Assembly: GCA_008933525.1 (NCBI GenBank)
Contig: WBUV01000001.1
Location: 1-26,823 of the forward strand
Direction of reading: 5' to 3'
Source: Bacteroidales bacterium
Lineage (GTDB): Bacteria > Bacteroidota > Bacteroidia > Bacteroidales > Tenuifilaceae
DNA length: 26,823 nucleotides
The translations under genes and the position numbers were made by a program. Position 1 is the first letter of the stretch. The number at the start of each line of letters is the position of its first letter. Positions 6,475 through 14,606 of the stretch are shown here, in pieces. The notes beneath the pieces were generated by a model. It was not told the origin of the DNA. It worked only from the letters and a program-made list of their open reading frames with translations, and made no database searches.

Positions 6475-7893
6475 ATGGAGCGGGAAATATACAGCACCAA
6501 ACGTAAAGCTTTATCGCTTAACCTCGATTCATCAAAATATGGTACCATTGCTGAGATTGGCGGTGGACAGGAAGTTGCCCGTGCCTTTTTTCAGGCAGGA
6601 GGTGCATCTGGAACAATCGCAAAAACCATTTCGGCTTACGATAAAACCTTTAGCGACCACCTTTACAGCAAGGGTGATAAGGGCCGTTATGTGTGCCTAA
6701 CCCGTTTAGAGCAAATGCTCTGCACTGAGTACGATGAATTGCTTACAGTTATTGGTCAGGATAGGAAAGAGGGTGTTCGTTTTTTTGCATTTGCCAATAC
6801 TGTTGAAACACTGAACTTTAAGAAAGATAACCAAGGACACGGATGGCTTGGTGTACGCTTTGAACTTAGCAAAGCTGGTTGTCCTAACGATATCGTAATT
6901 CACGTTCGACTACTCGAAAACGATGCAATTCTTCAGCAGTACACGCTGGGAACACTTGGTGTAAACTTGATATACGCTTGTTTTAACTATCACGATAGAC
7001 CCAATGTATTTTTGCAGTCGTTGATGGATAACTTGTCGAGCGATAGGGTGGAAATAACAATGGCTCGAATGACTGGTCCTGATTTATCGTGGGTTGATAA
7101 CAGGTTGCTCAGCGTGCAGTTGGTGAAGAATGGGATGACTCCAGCAATCATTTTCGACCGTTTTGGAAAGGTTCAGGAGCCCGATGATATGCTATACAAG
7201 AAGAATGCCCTGCTGCTACGTGGTAGGTTCAGACCAATCACCTACGTTGGTTTCGATATTCTTAAATCGTCATACGCGCATTTTAAACAGAATGCAGCCT
7301 TTTCATCTGAGAATACACTTCAAATCTCGGAAATCACCCTAAACAATTTACTCGACGAGGGAGAAATCAACGAGCGAGATTTTCTTGATAGGGTTGATAT
7401 TCTCAACGGAATGGGACAAAATGTGATGATATCGAATTTTAAGGAGTTCTACAAACTCGTGGAGTATTTTGGGAGGTTTAAGCATAAAAACCTTAGAATC
7501 ATTATGGGCGTTCCAACCTTTGCTAAGGTTATGGATAAGAATTACTATACAGGGTTGGCTGGAGGGCTGCTTGAAGCTGTCGGAAAAATGTTTCCATCCA
7601 GAACCAAGTTCTATATCTATCCTGCACTAAATAGGCAGACAAAAAAACTAATGGGAACCGATGATATAGTGCTGGCTCCCGATGTAATGCATATTTACCA
7701 ATACTTACTTGAGAATGCTCTTATTGTAAACCTCAAAAATGTTAAGCAGGAGTGGCTTAGCATCGATTCAAACGAGGTGTTACAGTTAATTCACAATGGC
7801 GATACCCGATGGGAAACTATGGTGCCAAATTACGTTGTTAAGAACATTAAGGAGAAAAAATTGTTTGGATATGCTAAAGGCAGCGACAAGTGA
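6475..7893 (+). CDS. Conserved protein of unknown function, 472 residues
   Basis: I recognise this as a protein family conserved in Bacteroidota (N-terminus STKRKALSLNLD, then AEIGGGQEVARAFFQAGGASGTIAKTISAYD) but I know no established function. From memory, automated annotation labels relatives inconsistently, for example as a nucleotide adenylyltransferase or a TonB receptor. Neither fits what I see. There is no signal peptide, no membrane helix and no beta-barrel pattern, and I do not find the HxGH/HxxH motif of nucleotidyltransferases. The glycine-rich stretch at about 25-45 could be a nucleotide-binding loop, which is only a guess. The final residues SDK and the TGA stop lie inside the left arm of an inverted repeat that continues downstream. 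It precedes odhA by 73 bp on the same strand; whether they share a transcript is unclear. Confidence 0.85.
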   Translation: MEREIYSTKRKALSLNLDSSKYGTIAEIGGGQEVARAFFQAGGASGTIAKTISAYDKTFSDHLYSKGDKGRYVCLTRLEQMLCTEYDELLTVIGQDRKEGVRFFAFANTVETLNFKKDNQGHGWLGVRFELSKAGCPNDIVIHVRLLENDAILQQYTLGTLGVNLIYACFNYHDRPNVFLQSLMDNLSSDRVEITMARMTGPDLSWVDNRLLSVQLVKNGMTPAIIFDRFGKVQEPDDMLYKKNALLLRGRFRPITYVGFDILKSSYAHFKQNAAFSSENTLQISEITLNNLLDEGEINERDFLDRVDILNGMGQNVMISNFKEFYKLVEYFGRFKHKNLRIIMGVPTFAKVMDKNYYTGLAGGLLEAVGKMFPSRTKFYIYPALNRQTKKLMGTDDIVLAPDVMHIYQYLLENALIVNLKNVKQEWLSIDSNEVLQLIHNGDTRWETMVPNYVVKNIKEKKLFGYAKGSDK

Positions 7894-7953
7894 CTAATGA
7901 CAAGTTACTTAAAATGTAGTTTTAAAGTCACAATTCACCCGTCACTAGTCGCT
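7882..7953. repeat. Inverted-repeat spacer overlapping a stop codon
   Basis: AGCGACAAGTGAC (7882-7894) and GTCACTAGTCGCT (7941-7953) are inverted copies matching at 12 of 13 positions. Further GTGAC/GACAAGT words lie between them. The left arm covers the last codons and the TGA stop of the 6475 gene; the right arm ends 13 bp before odhA. The intervening sequence could fold as a hairpin between the two genes. Confidence 0.7.
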
Positions 7954-7966
7954 AAAAATATTAAAA

Positions 7967-10783
7967 ATGGATAAATACTTAAGCAATATCGACCCACAGG
8001 CAATAGAAAGTTTATACCAATCGTGGAAAGCAGATTCTAACTCTGTTGACCTGCAATGGCAAAAGTTTTTTTTAGGATTTGAATTTGCATTAGCCAATTA
8101 TAAGGACTCTGGAATGGATATTTCGGACTCCGAATTCAAAGTAATTAAACTAATAGAGGGTTATCGGTTACGTGGACATCTATTTACTAAAACAAATCCA
8201 GTTCGTAATCGTAGGAAACATACACCAACCTTGGATATTGAGAATTTTGGATTAACCACTGCCGATTTACAGAAAACATTCCAGGCAGGTAAGATTATTG
8301 GTATTGGAGCAACAACTCTCGAAAAAATTATAGAACACCTCAATAACACCTATTGCCGTAGCATTGGAGTGGAGTATATGTACTTGCGAGACCCTAAGTA
8401 TGTTGAGTGGATTCAGTCAAGAATTGAAAAATCGGCCAATAAAACCGAGTTTACTTTCGAACAGCGAAAACATATTTTTCATCACTTAGTGCTTGCCGTT
8501 GGATTTGAGCAATTTATACATCGTAAGTTTATTGGGCAAAAGCGATTTTCGCTAGAGGGTATTGAGGCATTAATTCCAGCCTTGGATACTACCATTGAGC
8601 ACGGCTCCGAATTTGGTGCAGAGGAGTTTGTAATAGGGATGGCGCATCGTGGACGGTTGAATGTCATAACCAACATAATGGGCAAACCCTACGAGAATGT
8701 TTTTGCGGAGTTTATGGGCGAAAAGTACGACGTTGAATCATCGTTGGGCGATGTGAAGTACCATTTAGGTTACAGCAATACTATCAAAACCGATAAAGGC
8801 AAGAGTATTCGTTTGAATCTTGTTCCAAATCCATCCCATTTGGAAACCGTTGGCCCAATTGCCGAGGGAATTTCGCGTGCTCGAATAGAGAAATTCTACA
8901 ACAACGATTTCAGCAAGTTGATACCTATTATAATACACGGCGATGCAGCGGTGGCTGTTCAAGGTGTAGTTTATGAAACCATACAGATGTCGCAGCTTGC
9001 GGGTTATACCACAGGCGGAACAATTCACCTTGTGTTAAACAATCAGGTTGGTTTTACAACCAATTACATTGATGCCCGAAGTAGCACGTACAGCACCGAT
9101 GTGGCAAAAGTTACACGTTGTCCTGTTTTCCACGTTAACGCCGATGACCCAGAGGCATTAGTTCACACCATTCGTATAGCCGTGGAGTACAGGCAGACTT
9201 TCCATACCGATGTATTTATTGATATTCTGGGGTATAGGCGATATGGACACAATGAGGGTGATGAGCCACGCTTTACCCAGCCAGTTCTCTACGATTTAAT
9301 TGCCAAACATCCTAACGTTAGGGATTTTTACGCATCAAAATTGATTGATAAAGGCGTAATCAATGCCGACGAAGTGAAGGAGGAAAAGCAAAAATTCGAT
9401 ACGCTGCTCGAGGAACGTTTGGAAATTGCCAAGAGCAACACCAAAATAAAGATTTTGAAGTTTTTACCCGAAACCTGGAAGGATTTTAGATTCTCAAATT
9501 CTGCCGATTTTGTTGAATCGCCAGAAACGAAAGTTTCGGTAGATAGTATAAATAAGGTTGCAAAGGCTTTAAACACATTGCCTGCCGATAAGGAGTTTTT
9601 CAAAAAGTTAACAAAGATAATTGAGGAGCGTGCTGAGTTAATCAAATCGGGAAAGGTGGATTGGGCTTTGGGTGAGTTAATTGCCTATGGCACTTTATTG
9701 CTGGAGGGACATTCTGTCCGTTTAAGTGGACAGGACTCGGAACGCGGTACATTCTCACATCGACACTCGGCCTACAACGTAGCAAATACCGAGGAGAAAT
9801 ACTTTCCATTGAATCATATCGACCCAAATCAGGCACAATTCACAGTGCTTAACAGCCTGTTGTCAGAATACGGTGTGATGGGATTTGAGTATGGGTACTC
9901 CGTTGCATTGCCCGAAGCGCTTACAATTTGGGAAGCGCAATTTGGCGATTTTCATAATGTTGCACAGGTGATTATTGACCAGTACATCAGTTCTGCGGAG
10001 GATAAATGGGGATTACAATCGGGATTGGTTTTGCTGCTTCCTCACGGATTCGAGGGGCAAGGGCCTGAGCATTCCAGTGCAAGGATTGAGCGATTTTTAA
10101 CGCTTACTGCACGGAATAATATGCAAATTGCCAATTGTACAACGGCGTCAAACTTTTTTCACATACTGCGTCGTCAGGTAAAACGCGATTTTCGAACTCC
10201 GTTGGTAGTATTCACGCCCAAGAGTGCGTTACGCCATTCACAAACTATATCGGATATTGGTGAACTAACCAACGGTAAGTTCCACGAGGTTATTGACGAT
10301 AGCAATGTTGATGAGAAATTGGTTAGTAGGGTTGTATTCTGCTCCGGGAAAATCTATTTCGATTTGTTGCAGCGTAAGCAGGAGTTGGAGGTGAAAGACA
10401 TTGCACTTGTTCGGGTTGAACAACTTTATCCTTTCCCTACAGGCCAAATAGAGCGAGTTATTGATAGATATCCCAATGCTAAGAAATGGCTTTGGGTTCA
10501 GGAGGAGCCTCAAAATATGGGTGCTTGGAATTTTATCAAGGAAAATCTTACACAAGTACCATTGGAGTTGATTTCGAGGGCACCGAGTGGAAGCCCGGCT
10601 GTTGGTTTAAGTAAGATTCACGCTATGGAGCAGGCCGATATTATTGGCAAGGTGTTCCGTAAATGTACCTGTGAACTAAAGAATAAGTACTGTGGTTTAC
10701 AGTGCGAGGAGGGCTCGAAACGATTCGAACGCCAAAAGCAGCACGAGTACCTTGAGAAAAAGAATTTAGAAAATAGAGTATAG
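7967..10783 (+). CDS. odhA: 2-Oxoglutarate dehydrogenase E1 component (OdhA/SucA)
   Basis: A 938-residue thiamine-diphosphate enzyme that decarboxylates 2-oxoglutarate and passes the succinyl group to the lipoyl arm of E2 in the TCA cycle. Family hallmarks are all present: an N-terminal YLSNIDPQAIESLYQSW segment, GMAHRGRLNVI, the ThDP/Mg2+ site HGDAAVAVQGVVYE followed downstream by NNQVGFTT, GHNEGDEPRFTQP, RLSGQDSERGTFSHRHS and HGFEGQGPEHSSARIERFL. Length is close to E. coli SucA (933), but the last 40 residues are unusual. After KVFR comes a four-cysteine cluster (Cys900, 902, 909, 913, spaced CxC-x6-C-x3-C) and a charged helical tail. odhB follows 95 bp later, with a palindromic repeat in the gap. 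The E3 gene is not in the window. No clear promoter was found upstream. Confidence 0.97.
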   Translation: MDKYLSNIDPQAIESLYQSWKADSNSVDLQWQKFFLGFEFALANYKDSGMDISDSEFKVIKLIEGYRLRGHLFTKTNPVRNRRKHTPTLDIENFGLTTADLQKTFQAGKIIGIGATTLEKIIEHLNNTYCRSIGVEYMYLRDPKYVEWIQSRIEKSANKTEFTFEQRKHIFHHLVLAVGFEQFIHRKFIGQKRFSLEGIEALIPALDTTIEHGSEFGAEEFVIGMAHRGRLNVITNIMGKPYENVFAEFMGEKYDVESSLGDVKYHLGYSNTIKTDKGKSIRLNLVPNPSHLETVGPIAEGISRARIEKFYNNDFSKLIPIIIHGDAAVAVQGVVYETIQMSQLAGYTTGGTIHLVLNNQVGFTTNYIDARSSTYSTDVAKVTRCPVFHVNADDPEALVHTIRIAVEYRQTFHTDVFIDILGYRRYGHNEGDEPRFTQPVLYDLIAKHPNVRDFYASKLIDKGVINADEVKEEKQKFDTLLEERLEIAKSNTKIKILKFLPETWKDFRFSNSADFVESPETKVSVDSINKVAKALNTLPADKEFFKKLTKIIEERAELIKSGKVDWALGELIAYGTLLLEGHSVRLSGQDSERGTFSHRHSAYNVANTEEKYFPLNHIDPNQAQFTVLNSLLSEYGVMGFEYGYSVALPEALTIWEAQFGDFHNVAQVIIDQYISSAEDKWGLQSGLVLLLPHGFEGQGPEHSSARIERFLTLTARNNMQIANCTTASNFFHILRRQVKRDFRTPLVVFTPKSALRHSQTISDIGELTNGKFHEVIDDSNVDEKLVSRVVFCSGKIYFDLLQRKQELEVKDIALVRVEQLYPFPTGQIERVIDRYPNAKKWLWVQEEPQNMGAWNFIKENLTQVPLELISRAPSGSPAVGLSKIHAMEQADIIGKVFRKCTCELKNKYCGLQCEEGSKRFERQKQHEYLEKKNLENRV

Positions 10784-10798
10784 AATAACTATTGCAAA

Positions 10799-10859
10799 TG
10801 TCATGCTGAGCTTGTCGAAGCATCTTGTTTAAGATTTCTCGCATTCGCTCGAAATGACA
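10799..10859. repeat. Imperfect palindromic repeat between odhA and odhB
   Basis: Outer arms TGTCATgctGAGC (10799-10811) and GCTCgaaATGACA (10847-10859) are inverted copies with a three-base mismatch. Inner parts, around GTCGAAGCATCTT and AAGATTTCTCGC, also pair partly. The words CTGAGCTTGTCGAAG and TTTCTCGCATTCGCTCGAAATGACA-like arms are, from memory, a widespread dispersed intergenic repeat in Bacteroidota and relatives. It would form a hairpin in the odhAB transcript without a following T-run. Confidence 0.8.
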
Positions 10860-10878
10860 AAGAAATAATTAATTACCT

Positions 10879-12123
10879 ATGATTGTTGAAGTTAAAATTC
10901 CAAGTCCCGGTGAGTCAATTAGCGAGGTTGAGTTAACCCGTTGGTTGGTCAAAAATGGGGCAATAGTCAGTAAAGACCAAGAGGTTGCCGAAATTGAATC
11001 GGAGAAAGCATCTCTTCCAATAATTGCGCCTGAATCTGGAAAAATAAATATACTGGTTGGGCAAGGTAGCACTGTTGCCGTAAATGCCATTGCTTGTACA
11101 ATTGACACTTCAGTTGCAAGTAGAGCAGAGGCAAAAAACACATCAGTTGAGCCTGCTCCTCAGGTAAAAGATGAAGTTAAACCAAAGGAAACTACTCCAA
11201 AAACCGAGGTCACTGTAGTTGAAGGAAATATCAAAGTTACGCCTTTGGCAAAACAGATTATGGCTGACAATAATCTTTCAGTTGATGATATAATAAATGG
11301 ATTGCGACGAATAACTGCCCACGATGTTGAGTTGGTTAAGAATCAATCTAACCAAACAATCTCAATGCCTGTTCAATCAAGGGTTTCTACCGAAAGGGTA
11401 GAGGAGCGCACTAAGATGTCGCAGTTAAGGAAGAAGATTAGCGAACGCTTGGTTTCGGTTAAGAACCAAACGGCGATGCTAACAACCTTCAACGAGGTAG
11501 ATATGAGCCGGGTTATGGAGATACGCGCAAAGTATCAGCAAGAGTTCAAGGACAAGTATGGAGTTAAGCTGGGGTTGATGTCGTTCTTCACAAAGGCAGT
11601 GGTTGAAGCGCTAAAACTTCATCCTATGACCAATTCCTTTATTGATGGTGAGGAAATAGTTACACCTAACTACTACGATATTGGCGTTGCAGTTCAGGCT
11701 CCAAAAGGCTTAATGGTTCCTGTTCTTAGAAATGTTGAGAGTATGAGTTTTTCTCAAATTGAGCAGGGAATTCAAGAATTAGCAAACAAAGCCCGTTCTG
11801 GAAAAATTACTCTGGATGAGTTGAATGGGGGAACATTTACAATTACCAATGGCGGAATTTTTGGCTCAATGCTATCAACTCCAATATTAAATCCACCCCA
11901 ATCGGGCATTTTAGGAATGCATAATATAGTCGACAGGCCAGTAGCAGTAAACGGTAAGGTTGAAATCCGACCAATTATGTACGTGGCCTTATCGTACGAC
12001 CATAGAATAATTGATGGCAAGGACTCCGCCTCATTCCTAATGGACATTAAGCGAATGATAGAAAATCCGGAGACGATAATGTTTGGAGGTAATAACTTGG
12101 ATAAAACATTAATAGGATTATAA
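10879..12123 (+). CDS. odhB: 2-Oxoglutarate dehydrogenase E2, dihydrolipoyllysine succinyltransferase
   Basis: A 414-residue E2 subunit. The N-terminal lipoyl domain spans about 1-77, with IESEKASL at 39-46; Lys43 is the expected lipoylation site. A linker follows (about 78-115). The peripheral subunit-binding region is about 117-150 (VTPLAKQIMADNNLS...RRITAHDVE) but lacks the usual GxGxxGRI loop and reads NGLRRI instead. The C-terminal catalytic domain (about 180-414) carries YDHRIIDG with His375 and Asp379, the acyltransferase signature. Forming the complex core, it transfers the succinyl group from the lipoyl arm to CoA. The residues around the lipoyl lysine and the odhA neighbour favour the 2-oxoglutarate rather than the pyruvate complex. 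A strong terminator follows directly. Confidence 0.95.
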   Translation: MIVEVKIPSPGESISEVELTRWLVKNGAIVSKDQEVAEIESEKASLPIIAPESGKINILVGQGSTVAVNAIACTIDTSVASRAEAKNTSVEPAPQVKDEVKPKETTPKTEVTVVEGNIKVTPLAKQIMADNNLSVDDIINGLRRITAHDVELVKNQSNQTISMPVQSRVSTERVEERTKMSQLRKKISERLVSVKNQTAMLTTFNEVDMSRVMEIRAKYQQEFKDKYGVKLGLMSFFTKAVVEALKLHPMTNSFIDGEEIVTPNYYDIGVAVQAPKGLMVPVLRNVESMSFSQIEQGIQELANKARSGKITLDELNGGTFTITNGGIFGSMLSTPILNPPQSGILGMHNIVDRPVAVNGKVEIRPIMYVALSYDHRIIDGKDSASFLMDIKRMIENPETIMFGGNNLDKTLIGL

Positions 12124-12129
12124 AATAAG

Positions 12130-12158
12130 AAAGCGGCTTTAAAGGCCGCTTTTCTTTT
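12130..12158. terminator. Bidirectional terminator between odhB and the sensor gene
   Basis: AAAGCGGC (12130-12137) and GCCGCTTT (12145-12152) form a perfect 8-bp stem with a 7-nt loop. T-rich sequence follows on both strands (TTTTCTTTT on plus; TTTCTTATTTT on minus), so it can serve both convergent genes. Confidence 0.85.
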
Positions 12159-12172
12159 GATATACTAATTTG

Positions 12173-14479
12173 TTAGTTGTTAAACTCCTCAATCTCAAAG
12201 GCTAATTTCATAACCTTACTTATTCTACCCTCAGTATCTCTAACCGGAATGTAGGTTTCAAGCAGTTCAATGGTTCTACCCTGCCAACTGATTTTTGATT
12301 TGGTTTTTTTTGCCATTCCAGCCTTCAGGTTATCCCAGAAAATACCGTACTCTTTTTTCTGTTGTTCTGTAAGAACAAGGTTGTTGGAGTGGTGTGAGCC
12401 AACAATCTGATCGCGGGGTACGCCAATTAGTTGAAGGAACGCATCATTTACATTGATAATGTTACCGCCTAGGTCGTACTCAATAACGTATGCCGATGAG
12501 TTAATTGAGTGAAGGAATCCTTCAATCTCGCCAGATTTGCGTGTAACTTCCTCCTGAGTTGCTTGTAGTTCCTCCATATTCTGACGCATCTCTTCCTCCT
12601 GCGCTTTCATCTCCTCGGCCTGCATTTGCGATTGCTCTAGCAGCATCTTTGTGCGGGCGTTTATCTTTACTGAAAGTATTGTAGATGCAATGCTCTCGGC
12701 AATCTTCTCAACAAATTCAACTTCGAACTTCTCAAGAATTTTAAACGATGCCATTTCAATTACGCCAAGCACCTCTTCCTCGTGTTTAAGAGGAACAAGA
12801 ACTACACAGCGTGGGTTAGACTCTCCTAAACCGGACGAAATCATCACGTAATCGTCAGGGACTTCGGTCATAAATATAGTTTCACGCTCCATTGCGCAAG
12901 CACCCACTAGACCTTCGCCTTTTTCTAGTTGCTTTGTGATATATTTCTTTCTATCCCAAGCAAAAGCTGAAACTAGTTCGAAATATTGATTGTACTTATC
13001 CTCCTCGTTCCAAAGGAAAATTCCGCCTTGGTTTGCGCCAACATATTTAACTAGACCAACAATAACGCTATCGCAAAGTTTTTGTAGGTCATTATTGTTT
13101 TGGCGAAGAATCTCGCCAAATCTAGCGTACCCTTCATTTGCCCAAGAGCGTTTTTGGTCTTCAACTTTACGTTTTTCTTCCTCTACAGCAGCATTACGCA
13201 AACTTTCGCGCATATATTGAAGCGATTTGCCGAGAACGTCTTTTTCGCTCAATAGTTCTAAGGAAGAATCGTAATTACCTTTTCCAATTTGATTTGCAAA
13301 ATCTGTTTTTTGGTTTAGACCTTCAATTGAGGTGTTAAGCGCAATGGCCATCTCCTCAATTTCATCGCCAGTGTTTAGGTTAACGATAAGTTCGTTTGAA
13401 ATTTCGCCTTTTGCAATTCTTTTCAAGATTTCAGTAATCCTTCTAATTGGCTTAGTTAGATTGTCGGAAATGAAAAGCAGAACAAACACCATTAAGAATA
13501 AACCTATGATACTAACTCCAAGGGAGATATAAAGGGTTCTCTTTGCACTCGCAGTAATTACATCGAGTGGAGCCGAGAGTACAAAAGCCCATGGTGTGTT
13601 TGTTTTCCCAGCAATGATAGGAGCATAGCAAATTAAATGTTGTTTGCCGTTTTCATCGGTTTTGATGTAGTTGAACTCCTCACCTTTTTGAATACGTTCT
13701 AGTAAACTTTGATTTTGGGTATCGTCAGCAAAGGCTTCAGAAATATTTTTAAAAATTAACTCCTTGTTAGGATGTCCAGCAATGATTCCTGTGTTTGATA
13801 TAAGGTAGGCGTAACTTCCATAAACGGGCTTAATTTTCGATACCATTTCCTGTAAACTCTCCAATCCTTGGTCGGTAGCAACAATACCACTAAATATTCC
13901 ATTGATATAAACAGGAGAACTGTAGGTAATCATCAGTTTAACATCCGATTTTCCGGTTGTGACCTGATCAACATAAGGTTCCCAAATTGCTTCAGTACCT
14001 TTTTTCTTGTATGCACCATATATTGGTGGATCGCCAGTGACACTTCTTTGGTCATATAACCATTTTAGTTGAGTTCCTTCGCGCCAGGTAGTTATAACAA
14101 ATCGTCCGTAATCCTTATCGTATCCAGGAACAAATGATTTGTACTCCCAGCTATCCCATAGAGAGTAAACTTGTGGATTTTCCTTTAAAACGGGAAGATA
14201 CATGTCAAGGAATAACTTTTTCCACTGCTCATGTGGCATATCCTTGTACACGGTAAATGCTTGCGAAAGGGTTCTAACTAATGAGAGTTCGCGTTCAAAA
14301 ACACCCGAAATCTCGTTGGCAGTTACTTTAGCAGTAAGCTGTGTTTTAAGAATAGCATCGTCGTAAATAGTTTTACGCGAATTTGAAAGGATAAAACCAA
14401 CAGATACAATGTATAGTAAGGCTGTAAAAGTCAGAATATAAAGTAGTATTTTCTGACGGATTTTAAGTTTACGGCTCAT
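12173..14479 (-). CDS. Membrane sensor: Cache-HAMP-GAF-PAS, no output domain seen
   Basis: A 768-residue signalling protein. It has an N-terminal membrane helix (about 10-32), an extracytoplasmic double-Cache-like region (about 35-310, with SSPVYINGIFSGIVATD and LISNTGIIAGHPN typical of dCache), and a second helix (about 315-338). A HAMP domain follows (about 338-395, TKPIRRITEILKRIAKGEIS and GDEIEEMA), then a linker, a GAF domain (about 455-600, GEGLVGACAMERETIFM and VLVPLKHEEEVLGVIEMASF), a glutamate/glutamine-rich coiled coil (about 605-650) and a PAS domain (about 652-765). It then stops. No histidine-kinase, GGDEF, phosphatase or chemotaxis-signalling domain is present. It probably senses an extracellular small molecule and signals by protein-protein contact. 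It is a single gene, convergent with odhB and divergent from the M16 peptidase gene. Confidence 0.88.
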   Translation of the reverse strand: MSRKLKIRQKILLYILTFTALLYIVSVGFILSNSRKTIYDDAILKTQLTAKVTANEISGVFERELSLVRTLSQAFTVYKDMPHEQWKKLFLDMYLPVLKENPQVYSLWDSWEYKSFVPGYDKDYGRFVITTWREGTQLKWLYDQRSVTGDPPIYGAYKKKGTEAIWEPYVDQVTTGKSDVKLMITYSSPVYINGIFSGIVATDQGLESLQEMVSKIKPVYGSYAYLISNTGIIAGHPNKELIFKNISEAFADDTQNQSLLERIQKGEEFNYIKTDENGKQHLICYAPIIAGKTNTPWAFVLSAPLDVITASAKRTLYISLGVSIIGLFLMVFVLLFISDNLTKPIRRITEILKRIAKGEISNELIVNLNTGDEIEEMAIALNTSIEGLNQKTDFANQIGKGNYDSSLELLSEKDVLGKSLQYMRESLRNAAVEEEKRKVEDQKRSWANEGYARFGEILRQNNNDLQKLCDSVIVGLVKYVGANQGGIFLWNEEDKYNQYFELVSAFAWDRKKYITKQLEKGEGLVGACAMERETIFMTEVPDDYVMISSGLGESNPRCVVLVPLKHEEEVLGVIEMASFKILEKFEVEFVEKIAESIASTILSVKINARTKMLLEQSQMQAEEMKAQEEEMRQNMEELQATQEEVTRKSGEIEGFLHSINSSAYVIEYDLGGNIINVNDAFLQLIGVPRDQIVGSHHSNNLVLTEQQKKEYGIFWDNLKAGMAKKTKSKISWQGRTIELLETYIPVRDTEGRISKVMKLAFEIEEFNN

Positions 14480-14498
14480 AGGTTTTGGAATTTAGTGC

Positions 14499-14530
14499 TA
14501 AACATATAACTTTTCTTGAAAAATAACAAT
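14499..14530 (-). promoter_or_regulatory. Candidate promoter for the sensor gene
   Basis: Read on the minus strand, ATTG (complement of 14527-14530) and TATGTTTA (complement of 14499-14506) are separated by 20 bp. This fits the Bacteroidota -33/-7 spacing, with 7 of 8 positions matching in the -7 box. It ends about 20 bp before the start codon at 14479, so the leader would be very short. Confidence 0.45.
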
Positions 14531-14606
14531 GTTTTGAGTAAAATAGTGGCAGTTTAAACCTTTTTTTATTTAGTCGTCAAATAACCATAACTAACCCTAA
14601 TTAAGT

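Noticed and set aside
10641..10844. A 67-codon minus-strand open frame beginning MREILNKMLRQAQHD
   Set aside because: Its N-terminal part is a translation of the palindromic repeat at 10799-10859 and the remainder is antisense to odhA; this is a well-known type of spurious annotation.
13332..13532. Plus-strand open frames inside the sensor gene (for example 12651-12851, 12990-13220 and 13332-13532)
   Set aside because: They are antisense shadows of a well-supported coding sequence and have no recognisable domains.
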